DNA from: Hymenopus coronatus
Lineage: Eukaryota; Arthropoda; Insecta; Mantodea; Hymenopodidae
Direction: 5' to 3'
NCBI GenBank assembly: GCA_030762935.1
Contig: CM060892.1
Coordinates: 88,462,327-88,526,326, forward strand
DNA: 64,000 nt
Part shown: in pieces, positions 1 to 9,899 of the stretch
Position numbering within the stretch: position 1 is the first letter of the stretch
How the letters are laid out: each line of letters begins with the position of its first letter
Translations under genes and position numbers: made by a program
Notes under the pieces: model-generated
What the model saw: the letters and a program-made list of their open reading frames with translations, nothing else
Database searches by the model: none
What the model was told of the DNA's origin: nothing

Positions 1-304
1 TAGAAAAAAATTAAAACATTTGTATTTATCTTAACGTTCGAGAAAAAGCTCAAAATATCCGTTGGTCAGGTTTTTCTGCCCCAGGGGCTTGAACCCGCGA
101 GTCGTATATATAAACGCGACAAAACCTAAGTCGTGATATTTCCGAACAAACGAACTGATCAAACATTTAGTAATTTAATAATAAAGGTGGCATTTACTTG
201 AACAATGTTTACAATACTTCACTCAAAAATGAATATTTGAAAGTGTAATTTCAAAAGTGTTCAACTCTTGTAACGCTACACTCTAGAGTCTTGTAAACGT
301 CGTG
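1..304. other. AT-rich flank with a B-box-like trace
   Basis: No gene is seen. Around 78-105 the minus strand reads GCGGGTTCAAGCCCC, which resembles a tRNA B box, so this may be the eroded end of a tRNA-derived SINE. The rest is AT-rich and unrecognised up to the start of the first R1 copy. Confidence 0.4.
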
Positions 305-745
305 AGGAAATTACAGAAGTTACTTGAGAAGCTATTCTCAGAAATTTCAAGATATATATATTTTTGGAATAAGACATATTTAATATAGGGCACTTAAATC
401 AAAATAGAACTATTTTTGATAAAATCAAACTTTCCGAAAATGTTTCCATGTAAAAGATAGTTTGCAGTGAAAGAGTTTCTTGAAAATCCTCTTGTCGCTT
501 TCTTGGAATATACTTACTAAAGTTAACTAAAAAGTTAAAACTTAAATGGTACTTATCGGTCTTTTCATTTTTGAGCTAAGTTGTCAAAAAATACACAGAA
601 AAACACACTCCGACCTTTCTCTTAAATACTTCTTTGGACTCTAGGGACCTCAAAATATTAGTGGTGAAATCTCGGAATAAATTTTGGGTGGAATACAATA
701 CCTTCTCTATGTACTATGTACATAGTATATGAGGAGAAAGTTAAG
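305..745 (+). mobile_element. R1 repeat, 5'-truncated copy
   Basis: This is the last half of R1. It starts at the block around the Lys/Phe-rich 'GCTATTCTCAGAAA' region and runs through the CA-rich tract to the 3' hairpin. The hairpin is well preserved: TACTATGTACATAGTA at about 711-726 is a perfect 16-base palindrome. It is followed by GGAGAAAGTTAAG and then, about 45 bases later, by the next R1 copy in the same orientation. It is the first member of a three-copy head-to-tail run. Confidence 0.85.
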
Positions 746-790
746 AGTGCATATGCAAGCATAATGATTCACATCCAAAAAAAAAAAAAA

Positions 791-1592
791 AATGATCCAT
801 TCATATGACTTACTCTAGCTGTTTCACAGTCAAGCTTTTCTTGCCAAAGATTATTGATTTATCTACCTCATGCTAATCAAGATACATTTTATTAGAATTG
901 GTATTATTACTTGCTTCTTTATAAGTAAAACGGAAATAAGGGTTACACTAGGCTAAAGCGAAAGTCACTTTAAACAGCCGGTGGTCATGTGAAACAATTG
1001 AAACGGTTCTCTTTGCCTGCCAGGAACCAAATAAAATCAGACGAAAAATCTTCGTCTTTGGAAAACTTTTAAAATTGAAACCTATAACATAAAGTATTTA
1101 AAAACAGTTAATTCAACATAAAAATATTAATGAAATAAATTGTGTGTTTTTAGCATATCTACATTTTTTGTAGCAGATTTTTCTCTAAATCCTATAGTTT
1201 ATCAGTTATACAATAGCTATACAAAGTCATCAGCAATTAAGGGTCTTCAGAAGCTATTCTCAGAAACTTCAGGGCATACAATTTATTTGTCATATAAAAT
1301 ATCTGTAATATTTTTATTTGAAAACGTTAGAACTATATTTGAAAAATTGAAAATATTCGAAACATTTTCCAATACCAATTTTGGTATTTAATGGTCTTCT
1401 AGTATTTGAGCTATGCTGTGCAGTCACACACACTACGCACACTCAAATTACTCTGTTTCTAAAAATGCCTTTTGGATTCAGTGGTCTCAAAGCATGTGAA
1501 ATCTCACTGTCGAATTTTCGTGTAGAATACAATATCTTCTGTATACACCATGTACGAGTATACAGTACGTGTAGAGAAAGAACACAAGTAAA
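791..1592 (+). mobile_element. R1 repeat, second copy of a tandem run
   Basis: Nearly full length. The 5' end is eroded (ATGATCCATTCATATGAC in place of the usual TCTGATGTGTTCC..CACATGAC). It belongs to the subtype whose 5' part reads GGTATTATTACTTGCTTC. The 3' palindrome near 1540-1565 is degraded. Its end (AAGTAAAA, 1587-1594) abuts the TCTGATG start of the next copy with no intervening sequence, which is direct evidence of a head-to-tail junction. Small reading frames inside it (for example 1140-1391 and 1381-1599) show no known domain. Confidence 0.85.
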
Positions 1593-1594
1593 AA

Positions 1595-2470
1595 TCTGAT
1601 GTGTACCATTCACATGACTTTTTCTATATCCCTGCAACAAATTATTCTTAAAAAGCTTATACTTCTATTTACTTTATATCTGCTAATTTTTTTTTCTGAT
1701 TAGCATAGTCTTATTACTTGCTTCCTTGTAAGTAGAAGCGAAATAAGGGACTACCATAAGTTAAAGTAATAGTCAAACGCTGGTTGCTATGTCAATGAAG
1801 TTCTTTGTTTATATGGATAGGATTTGACAAGTTCCTCTATGAGAAGTGTATACGTTTTTCATAGCAAAAACCAAAAATAAGGAATGTCTCAAAAACGACC
1901 AACTCCACGAAAAAAATGTATATAACATAAATCATGCGCTTTAATGTGCTCTACATTTTTTGTGGAGGAAGTTTTTGTCCATCTCTTACGGTTTAGCAGT
2001 TATGCAAAATTTAGTAAAATTCATCCAGAATAAACTACTCTTCAGAGGCTATTCCCATAAAATTCAAGATATACATTTTATTTGTTAGGTAAATATGTTT
2101 AATATACGAAATTTTAATCAAAATCGTTAGAGCCATTTTTGAGAGAATCAAAATTTTTGAAAAAAGTTCCATGTAAAGGGTAGTTGTGTGTGGGGGGATT
2201 TTTCTCAAAATCTTCGTGTCGCAACCCTGGAAGATACTAAACGTAAATACCAAGTTTGGTATTTTACCGACTTTTCGTTTTTGACTTATCGTGTTCACAG
2301 ACATACGGACACACACAGACACACACACGGACCTTTTTGTAAACATGCTTATTTTGAATATTGGGGACCCTAAAACATATATTTCCGGTGAAATCTCGGT
2401 ATCGATTTTTTGGTAGAGTGCAATACCTCCTCTATACACTATGTACATAGTGCGTATAGAGAAAGTAAAA
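1595..2470 (+). mobile_element. R1 repeat, full-length third tandem copy
   Basis: Full-length copy from TCTGATGTG to GAGAAAGTAAAA. The CA-rich tract is at about 2290-2330. The hairpin at 2432-2459 has the outer stem CTATAC/GTATAG and the inner palindrome ACTATGTACATAGT. A 137-codon minus-strand frame (2035-2448) lies entirely inside the repeat. It matches, in the same frame, shorter frames in other R1 copies and has no recognisable domain, so I do not call it a gene. Confidence 0.9.
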
Positions 2471-2472
2471 AT

Positions 2473-3011
2473 TAGAATAGACTTTTACAATATAAAATTG
2501 ATTTATAGAACATTGGTGTAAGATAAGAAACAGTGTCATAAATGTATAAGAAATTGTGTTGGGAATAACTTACTGCGCCTGGAGATGGAGCCATTGTGAG
2601 CCCACACTACGCCACCCTACCTTCGGTTACGCCAGTACCACGAGAACTCTTCGCGTGTCACCAAATGCGGAGTCTTATGATCTTTATCATAGCACGACTC
2701 TGCTGGCTGTACCGCCAATTAGAAATAGTTCACATGTTTCTTTCGTGACAATGTATTGTAAGAAACAACAAGGCAGTTCAGAATTTCAGATGACAAACAC
2801 GCACTCATCGCCATTTATCAATTTCAGCTTTGCTTGCAAATGTCTTAGAAGCAGACTAGAAAACTTAAATACGGAGATTGTAACATGAAACACTGAAAAT
2901 AAACACTATGTATTATTAGCGAAACTTGATACAACGGCATAATCAACGCATATATTGTCTCTCCAGGGTATTGTTCCTTGTCAAATAATAAATAAAAATG
3001 ACAAAGTTTGC
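2473..3011. other. Unique-looking, GC-richer segment with an unexplained 110-codon frame
   Basis: This stretch resembles neither R1 nor the SINEs. From about 2560 to 2880 base composition rises above the surroundings and a plus-strand frame (2556-2888, 110 codons) stays open. Its conceptual protein has no signal peptide, membrane segment or motif I recognise. It could be an old exon, a processed-pseudogene fragment or chance. Confidence 0.3.
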
Positions 3012-3857
3012 CCTTCCCTTTCTCTAGCCCATAGGTACAAGAATTCGATGTCGCGATTTCACCTAAAATAAATGTTTTGTGGTCCCCTGAGTACGAAAAT
3101 CGCATTATTAGAAAAAGAGTCGTGTCTGTGGAGAGGATAGCTCAAAAAAGGAAAAGACTGTTAAAAATCAAACTTGGCATTTGTGTTTAGTATACTTCAA
3201 GGTTGCAACACGAATATTTTCAAGAAAATCCCCCCACCATAAACTACGTTTTACATACGAACATTTTTGAAAATTTTGTTTTTCTCAAAAATGGCTCCAA
3301 CGATTATTATTAAAATACCGTATATTAAAGATATTTACAAAGAAATTTATATTTTGTATTTTCTGGGAATAGATCCTGAAGATCTTATTTATTCTGGACG
3401 AGTTTTGCAGAAGTTTGCATAATGGTCAAACCGTAAGAGATACCCAGCGAAAAACTTACTACATAAAAATAAAGATCTCATTAAAATAATAATTGTAGTC
3501 ATATAGACAAGTTTTTATGTAGTCAACCGTTCCTGAGATATTCTTTTTTATTGCTTTCAATGTTAAATAAGTTTATTTTTTTCAAACGTGAAGTGACGTT
3601 TCGTTTCATTTCTCATTTGTTACTGAATATCATGCAAAGTGAACCGAACTTTAGTTGTTTCACATGGGACCAGCTTTTAAAAGACTTGACTATCGATTTA
3701 GTATAGTGTATTCATTTACTTCCTTTATGCTAAAAAGAAGCAAGTAATAAGACAATTTCTGCCAATGTTGATCTTGATTAACATGTCGTAGTTAAAAGAA
3801 TAAGAGCTTTGTGTAACAGCTAAAGAAAGCCATGTGAATGAAACACATCAGATTTTT
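3012..3857 (-). mobile_element. R1 repeat, minus-strand copy
   Basis: Reads as the reverse complement of R1. The hairpin end at 3013-3045 is collapsed by a deletion. The CA/TG tract is short. The 5' end is intact (CATGTGAATGAAACACATCAG just before 3857). Confidence 0.85.
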
Positions 3858-3907
3858 ATATAACATTACATTTATGAATTACTATGCTGAAGCTTGATTT
3901 CATATCA

Positions 3908-4156
3908 ATAATATATAGCCCGACTGGGTAGTGTGGTGGTAGCGTTTATGCCTCACATTCAAAAGATCGTGAGTTCGAATGGCGTGAGTTACTCGGATAA
4001 GGTTTTTTTGGGGGTTTTCCCTTATCCTGAGAAGACGAATGTCGAGTAGCTTTAAGCTCCGTGGACCCCGAGATCATTTGAGCATCATTTCACCAATTTC
4101 ATTCATCGTCCGATATGACAAACCAGGTTAAAGGACGTTAAGCTACATAATATATA
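3908..4156 (+). mobile_element. tRNA-derived SINE, family B, with target-site duplication
   Basis: A tRNA-like head carries an A-box-like stretch (TAGTGTGGTGGTAGCGT, about 3926-3944) and a B-box-like stretch (GTGAGTTCGAATGG, about 3969-3982). The body includes CCTTATCCTGAGAAGACGAA and ends GGTTAAAGGACGTTAAGCTAC. A perfect 10-base direct repeat, ATAATATATA, flanks it at 3908-3917 and 4147-4156, so the insert itself is 3918-4146 (229 bp). Other copies of this family are at 10728-11239 (minus), 18259-18500 and 55320-55495. Confidence 0.85.
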
Positions 4157-4639
4157 ACTAAAACACCAAAAATATGAACTCAGTGGTGCTACACCTCGAA
4201 ATTGAATCACGGCCTACCACCAGACCGCTGCATTCCCACCTCTGCCCATTATATGGGGTGCAAAACAAGAGGCTGGGACGTGGTTAGCATCCCGGGCTAC
4301 GGGCTGATTAAAAATACTTTTACAACGTTTGGGGATGGATTACTTACATCGAAAAGTTCCTATGTCCTTGAAAGTCAATGTTCCTGAAAATTTTTGTATC
4401 GCCACCTTCTTCCTAATTTAAGTAAAATTTCTGCTAAAATTATTGAACCTAAAACAGGAACTTCAACAATAAAATCAATGATCTCTAGACTGAACTTCCT
4501 AATTACATAAAATTTGATGAATGAATTGTTTCATTATTTTATCAATAAAAATTTCTCCATTAATGTTAACTCCCAGTAGTTTTAGGTTTTATTAATTTAG
4601 CTTCTACTCAAGTTCATCTAATTGATGGAAGTTTTCATG
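4157..4639. other. No recognised gene; possible SINE-head remnant
   Basis: A 60-codon frame at 4202-4387 lacks any motif. On the minus strand around 4195-4300 a GGTGGTAGGCCG / GTGATTCAATTTC pair loosely resembles tRNA A and B boxes, so an eroded SINE head is possible. The remainder is AT-rich and unrecognised. Confidence 0.3.
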
Positions 4640-4800
4640 TGACTTTTCGTCACATGCACATATGCACAGGGACCTTTTTCTAAATGTTTTTTATTGTTTC
4701 AAGGGTAATCAAAATATTATTTCCAGTAAATATCGGTATCAATTTTGGGTGGAATTTAATACCTTTCTACCTACTATATACATTGTACTTACATGTAAAT
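4640..4800 (+). mobile_element. R1 repeat, 3'-end fragment
   Basis: Only the last 160 bases or so of R1 remain: the CACATGCAC tract, GGGACCTTTTTCTAAA, the TCGGTATCAATTTTGGGTGG block and the hairpin region (TATACATTGTAC at about 4780). Confidence 0.75.
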
Positions 4801-5282
4801 TAAAACACTAGCAGGAGAATTTCATCAATGCCTTTTATTAGAACATCGTTTATCCACCACTTCCATTATTCCAGCGCTTCTAGTCGTTAGAAAGGAATCA
4901 AAATAACAAAAGATAGTTGTTAAATAAGGGAGTATGAATTTAAGTGCCTAATTTGTTGCTCTCAGTTTGTTCGCACGTCTAGGAAAACGCCAGGTGTTTA
5001 ACCACTACCAAATCGGCGCACCTGTAACACGGTGTGTATCTGTATACATGCGTGCATAAGTCGATCTCTACTCCACGTCATCACGATGCAAATTGAGGTA
5101 GTAATTTGATTCTCCGCGTAGTCAGAATCCTTCCTGAATCCCCTTTCAGTCTCTCACCTTACGTCTTATGAGCTTATCGCAGATCACAAATGCTGAGACA
5201 TGACCTGGGCTATGTTAGGCTTGGATAAAATATGAACGAGCTGTATATGAGCCAAATCCCTTTATAGAACAAGCCCCACACT
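4801..5282. other. Unrecognised sequence, possible minus-strand SINE head
   Basis: No gene is seen. At about 4985-5030 the minus strand reads GATTTGGTAGTGGTTAAACA, which resembles a tRNA A box. No clear B box or tail was found. The rest is of mixed composition. Confidence 0.3.
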
Positions 5283-5403
5283 GCTGGTACCGTATCTCAG
5301 TCGGTAGAGCACCGTCTTGCCTGCAAGGGGTGCCGGGTTCCATTTCAGCTGAGGATTCATTATTTTTCTCTAGACATGATTATTCCCTATCTTCTCCAGA
5401 GTA
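5283..5403 (+). mobile_element. tRNA-derived SINE head
   Basis: The text TATCTCAGTCGGTAGAGCA resembles a tRNA A box, and GCCGGGTTCCATTTCAGC is a decayed B box about 35 bases downstream. The acceptor stem does not close, so this is not a functional tRNA gene. An R1 foldback follows within about 50 bases. Confidence 0.6.
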
Positions 5404-6137
5404 TAAAAATCTGATGTGTTCCATTCACATGACTTTCTCTACGTCTCTGCAACAAATTCATGTTAAAAGGTAATGCTTCTATTTATTTCATGCACATCGA
5501 GAAAAAAATAGCAGAAATAGTCTTATTACTTGCTTCCTTGTAAGTAAAAGTGAAATAAGGGAGTACCATAGATTAAAGTGATAGTCAAAATCTGGTTGCG
5601 ATGTGACTTAGGTCCCTTTGTTAGTATGGGCACGAGTTGATAAATTCCTATATGAGAAAAGTATACGTTTTTCAAAGCTGAAACCAAAAACAAGAAATAT
5701 CTAAAAAACGATCAACTCTACGAAAAAATGTATATATCATAAATTGTGAGCTTTAATTTGTCCTACATCTTTTGTGTGGTAAGTTTTTGTCTATCTCTTA
5801 CGGTCTATGTATATATATTTCCTGCTGTTGATCGTTTTTTGAAATATTCCTTGTTTGTGGTTTCACCTTTGAAAAACTTATACCTTTTTCATACAGTAAT
5901 TTGTCAACTCCTGTCCATACAAACAACGGAACTTCAGTCACATAGCAACCAGCTTTCGAATATCATCTTAACCTATGGTACTCCCTTATTTCGCTTCTAC
6001 TTACAAGGAAGCCATAATAAGACTTTCTGCTAATTTTTTCGCGATTAGCATGAAATAAATAGAAGTATGAAATTTTTGACAATAATTTGTTGCAGAGATG
6101 TAGAGAAAGTCATGTGAATGGAACACATCCGATTTTT
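5404..6137. mobile_element. R1 foldback (two inverted partial copies)
   Basis: The first half (5404 to about 5810) is the 5' part of R1 on plus, up to the CTCTTACGGT block. The second half (about 5811-6137) is the 5' part of R1 on minus and ends CATGTGAATGGAACACATCC. The two arms can pair over roughly 330 bases around a loop of about 100 bases. Neither half reaches the R1 3' hairpin. The 95-codon frame at 5746-6033 spans the fold and is spurious. Confidence 0.85.
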
Positions 6138-6147
6138 GTTTTCTTTA

Positions 6148-6545
6148 GCAAGTTGAGTCTATCTCTTACGGTTTACTAATAGTCCAAAGGTTATCCAAAA
6201 TGCAGAGGTATTCTGAGACTATTCCCAGAAAATTCAAGATACACATTTGGAATGTCATGAAAACATGTTAAACATGTAGTATGCTAATCAAATACATTAG
6301 AGCCATTTTCAAGAAACACTTTCGAAAAATTTCCATGTAAAGAGTAGCTGCGTGTTGGAGGATTTTTCTGAAAATCATCGAGCTGCATCCTCGGAAGATG
6401 CTTAACTCAAATACCTAGTTTGGTGTTGAACATACTTTTCGTTTTTTGACACACGCACACACAAATACATAGAAAGAGATATACACGGACCTTTTTCTAA
6501 AAAAAAAATATTTAGTTTTGCATTCAAGGTTCCTCATTTAGGGTG
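6148..6545 (+). mobile_element. R1 repeat, 3' part
   Basis: Starts at the CTATCTCTTACGGTTTAC block and continues through the CA-rich tract (about 6450-6475) to GGTTCCTCATTTAGGG. The terminal hairpin is missing. A different SINE-like fragment follows immediately. Confidence 0.75.
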
Positions 6546-6668
6546 TTCAAGGCACTGACCATGTCTCATCCTCCAACACTGTATCCCATCCATGACGTTT
6601 GTTCTGGACCGAGATGTTGTACGCAGCGGCCGGGCGGTAGGCCAAGGTTCCCTGTGAGCTGTCGTGTC
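6546..6668 (-). mobile_element. SINE-like fragment, family G
   Basis: This GC-richer stretch includes CCATGACG, CCGAGATG and TCGTGTCATGGAAC. The same words, in the same order but with an internal deletion, occur at 30409-30481, where the insert is bounded by a perfect 12-base duplication. The strand is a guess, from a T-rich flank on the right that reads as an A-rich end on minus. Confidence 0.45.
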
Positions 6669-6750
6669 ATGGAACTATTATTATATCATAACCTACATGT
6701 GTTTTGGGTGGGGGAAAATTGATTACTATTACTGTTACTACCAGCAGCAA

Positions 6751-6789
<39 letters not shown>
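6751..6789. repeat. (AAT)n microsatellite
   Basis: About 13 units of a trinucleotide A/T repeat. Long Leu or Ile runs in reading frames here (6667-6855 and 6686-6898, minus) come from this repeat. Confidence 0.95.
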
Positions 6790-6790
<1 letters not shown>

Positions 6791-6814
6791 CGTTTTACTA
6801 ATAATAATGGTAAT

Positions 6815-7046
6815 TTGATTACAAATGGTAGCCGGGCTTGTAGGCCGTGGTCCAAATGATATGATTACCGACGTTTCGCCAAAATCTGCGTCCAGCATCT
6901 TCGGGGAACAAAGCTTTTAGTTCAGCTCCGGGCTCCCGCTAGACTAATAATTTTGTTCCCTGAAGATGCTGGTCGTAGATTTCGACGAAACGTCGGTAAT
7001 TAAATCATTTGAACCAAGGCCTACAATCCAGCTACCATTTATAATC
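6815..7046. repeat. Inverted repeat with roughly 90-base arms
   Basis: The arm at about 6815-6910 (containing ACCGACGTTTCGCC and CAGCATCTTCGGGGAAC) is the near reverse complement of the arm at about 6957-7046 (GTTCCCTGAAGATGCTGG and GACGAAACGTCGGTAAT). The spacer is about 47 bases. The structure could be a small foldback transposon or MITE, or two inverted copies of a retroelement end. There is no coding potential. Confidence 0.8.
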
Positions 7047-7429
7047 AAGCTAACAACGCCGGCCGTCAAAACCTAAGTATTTATGTAATGTGTAATTATT
7101 GGTATGTGTAAAACATATTTTCCGTTTACATATAGTGAAAACGTGGAAAGCTTCTCAAGAATGTTAATATGAACAGTAATTTTGACAGTGAATATTTGTA
7201 GAACTGTTATTTAATTATGCGTTACAATGATCTAAACAATTGTGCAGTTTTAGTGTACAGTTCAATAACAATATTTATTGCAGACACTGAATAGAGCTGA
7301 ATAGCTTCAACACACTTGTAGAATTTCAGCAGAAGTAAAATCCATTCCAGTGTTGCGTACAATTGTCAGTTAATCAGCGACAGCAGCTTCCGGTGCTTAG
7401 GATAGTTGAACGCGTTAAACGGTACTGCC
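7047..7429. other. No recognised feature
   Basis: AT-rich, with short chance frames and no R1 or SINE similarity that I can see. Confidence 0.5.
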
Positions 7430-7830
7430 ACTCAGTAACAGAGGTCGGAATGATTCAGGTGGTTTTGTCTATAACCTGGATTCCAGAGATCGTGGGTTCA
7501 ATCCCCGCGGCCGGTCTACTTGACCCACGATTTTTTTTCGAGTCTACACCGGTTTGCCAGTTAATTTAGATTCATTATGCCCCTAGACGTTTCCGGTTCA
7601 CCATTTCCTATTCCAATAATTACCTAATCCTTTCTTCCAGGATTGAAGAACCAGTTCGGTTTGTTGCGGCTGGATGGTAAATTGTGCATTATAAAGGGTT
7701 ATTCCAGGAACACTCTGTCGAGACCCGTCTTCCAGTTTCAGGGCTCCCACTGGGGACTCACCGGGAGAGTCAGGAGCTCGTGAGCAGGGCCTAGATTTTG
7801 GAAACAGTCCATCTGTAACCAATAGGGATT
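7430..7830 (+). mobile_element. Probable tRNA-headed SINE or compound SINE
   Basis: GATCGTGGGTTCAATCCCCG at about 7489-7508 is a strong B box. The A box upstream is not clear. The following 300 bases are GC-richer than the surroundings (CTTCCAGTTTCAGGGCTCCC, GGGGACTCACCGGGAGAG). The minus-strand frame at 7598-7822 (74 codons) has no motif. The right boundary is a guess. Confidence 0.45.
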
Positions 7831-8843
7831 GAATCCATACTTGCGTTCATCGTGATCCGGATCTAATCGCCTTTAATTCTTCTTCCTTATCCCTCCCTCC
7901 CTGTAATCACGTGTGTGACAAAGCTCCACAAGGGTCTAAGTCCGGTGCTCTGCTCTAGAGTAGGTTCATTCCCAGTAAAACTTCAACTGTGACAGTAACA
8001 TTGTATTAATACATTTTCTATAATTGTATCATATTCAACAAAACTGATTAAGATTATTGGCAACTGAGAAAAAGTTCAATAAGCTAATTAACATATTCAT
8101 GGACAGCAACGAACAAAGAATTGATTTTCATACCATTGCAAGCATATAACGTCACTAACTTTACCTTAGATAGAAGCATTGAGTATGATTTTCTAAGCTA
8201 TATTATTGCCTATAGCCGAGTTTAAAATAGTTATTCACCACTAGTATTTCTGCAACGCTAGTCGGTTACAACAATCGCAAAAAATTTGAAGTTGAACATC
8301 CAGTATATTGATATTCATGATATAACTCAACAGTTAGAAGTTTTAAAGCTCATTTAGTTTCAAATACTGCGACATTTCCTAGAAGTTTACCTCGTAAACT
8401 ATGCACAGGAACAATAATTACGAGCATCAGAAGCGGTGTGTTTTTACTGTGGATGTGTACGGCAACACGCATGAATCCTTTCGGTAACCGACTCAGTCAA
8501 GCGTTGTGTTTTCTGAGGTGGAAATCTTCCAGGAAGCGTGTAACAGGCGATTTCAGTGATACTACAGCTAAGAGAATTTTGGGGCATGAGTAAATGGCTT
8601 ACGCACTAGTTAACGATTTTGGGATAATTAATGTTTTAGTTAGTCTGTTCAGCTCCAACTACATTTCATTGTAGTTCCATCGGTTTTAATTCGTATCTGT
8701 GTTGCATCCTCTGCCTCAGAGCACTAAAATGAAGACCCTCAAAATAATCGTCGGTGAGTAGTCAAGCACCGGTAAAAGCGGACAGCAAAAATAAACGTAT
8801 GAGTAGTCTAGATACAATTAGGGGAGACAAGTATTCCTGTGAT
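7831..8843. other. Unrecognised unique sequence
   Basis: About 1 kb with neither R1 nor a clear SINE. There are no frames of note, and ordinary AT-rich composition apart from a moderate patch near 8430-8540. Confidence 0.5.
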
Positions 8844-8958
8844 CACTAGAGCTCGGTTTTGGGTTCCGAAGCGCAGTTACGAACACACAGAGCAGTCAAC
8901 GGTATAAAGAGACGGTAGTGAGGAGGGATTTGTAGTATAATCTGTTCCAAAAGTAGCT

Positions 8959-8963
<5 letters not shown>

Positions 8964-9002
<39 letters not shown>
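8964..9002. repeat. (AT)n microsatellite
   Basis: About 19 uninterrupted AT units inside R2 copy 1. It is absent at the same place in copy 2. Confidence 0.95.
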
Positions 9003-9006
<4 letters not shown>

Positions 9007-9359
9007 ACGTTATATTAATCGTTCTAATTCACAAAGTAACACGAAGTAATTATTTCATAATATGATTAGTAAATAAAACGCCTTTTACAAATAAAATATA
9101 CAACTTGATAAAAAATTCAAGATAATAATGTGCAGAGCTTTGAAAAGGCATGGACATAAATCAGCTAAACTCGCTCAGAATTCATTGCAGTGAATTACAT
9201 GATATATCTTTTCGGTAACGGAAGAAAAGACTCTCCTCTTTTCACTCAAAATATGTTTGAATCTTCCACAAATTTGTTCAGATCAAACGCCTATCCTTTC
9301 GTATTTTCAACTTTATTTCAATCCGCGCTCTCTTTCAATGTTAATTGAGTTATCCACTA

Positions 9360-9597
9360 GCTGCCGGTCTCAGGGTCATGCTCACTAAAGTGACTAGCTT
9401 AGGTGCTTCATGACGCAGGGGATCGCGGGTTCGAGTTCAGTCTCAAGTATGGGTATCTGTAAATGTGTATATGTCTGTGTATCTGTATGTAAAAAAGGAA
9501 AGAAATGTGAAAACAATAAAAACGTAGGGATAAATACAGAAAAGAAGAAAGGTTAAAAAAAACTAGCAGGAACTAAACGAGGTCAGGCATAGTGCAA
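9360..9597 (+). mobile_element. tRNA-derived SINE, family A, inside R2
   Basis: The head GCCGGTCTCAGGGTCATGCT and the B box GCGGGTTCGAGTTCAG (about 9425-9440) match the SINEs at 10929-11198 and 60485-60680. The body has the GTATGGGTATCTGTAAATG block typical of the family and an A-rich tail. R2 copy 2 lacks this insert at the corresponding place, which gives an empty-site comparison. Confidence 0.75.
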
Positions 9598-9899
9598 CAG
9601 GTTTCTAAACGGGTTGTAGAGCTCATGCCTACTGCATCATGTCATAGTTATATTCTGTGTCCAGTTAACCTCAAACCGGCAATTTCGTGACGCTGGACCG
9701 AGCTCTAGAGATCCCATTGTGTTTAAGATTATATAACTTCATTGTTACAAGGGATGTAGACTAGTTATGCTGTATCCCGTAATGTCCATGTATAGCGACA
9801 TCAAAGGCAAATTTGATACGTCTCAGAATATAATTACTCAGAGTATGATGATATTCACAATCAGAGTATAAAAAACATATAATTTACTCAGTAATAATA

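Larger units (their letters stand above)
8844..9719 (+). mobile_element. R2 element copy 1, probable non-autonomous DNA transposon
   Basis: The left end CACTAGAGCTCGGTTTTGGG and the right end (GGACCGAGCTCTAGAG) share an inverted 12-base core, CTAGAGCTCGGT, with further CGAA agreement inside. The body matches 28718-29348 over its length (GAGCAGTC.. GGTATAAAGAGA.., GCTTTGAAAAG.., CAAAATATGTTTG..). It is interrupted by an (AT)n tract at 8964-9002 and by a family A SINE at about 9360-9597. No target duplication is convincing. There is no coding potential. The TIR form could fit a hAT-like element, but I cannot assign the superfamily. Confidence 0.65.

Noticed and set aside
2280..2335. CRISPR-like array at the CACACGGACACACA tracts
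   Set aside because: These are simple CA/TG-rich low-complexity tracts inside R1, without regular spacers, in animal DNA.
5283..5350. A functional tRNA gene at the TCAGTCGGTAGAGC site
   Set aside because: The B box is mutated and the acceptor stem does not close. The setting is that of a SINE head.
6667..6898. Minus-strand frames with Leu or Ile runs
   Set aside because: These are translations of the (AAT)n microsatellite.
6957..7046. Hammerhead-ribozyme-like words CTGAAGA and GAAAC in the inverted repeat at 6.8-7.0 kb
   Set aside because: A hammerhead needs helix II to join the CTGANGA and GAAA boxes directly. Here the bases next to CTGAAGA do not pair with those before GAAAC, and the GTCG/CGAC pairing possible in this arm is not kept in the other arm. 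A covariance-model search (hammerhead families in Rfam) would settle it.
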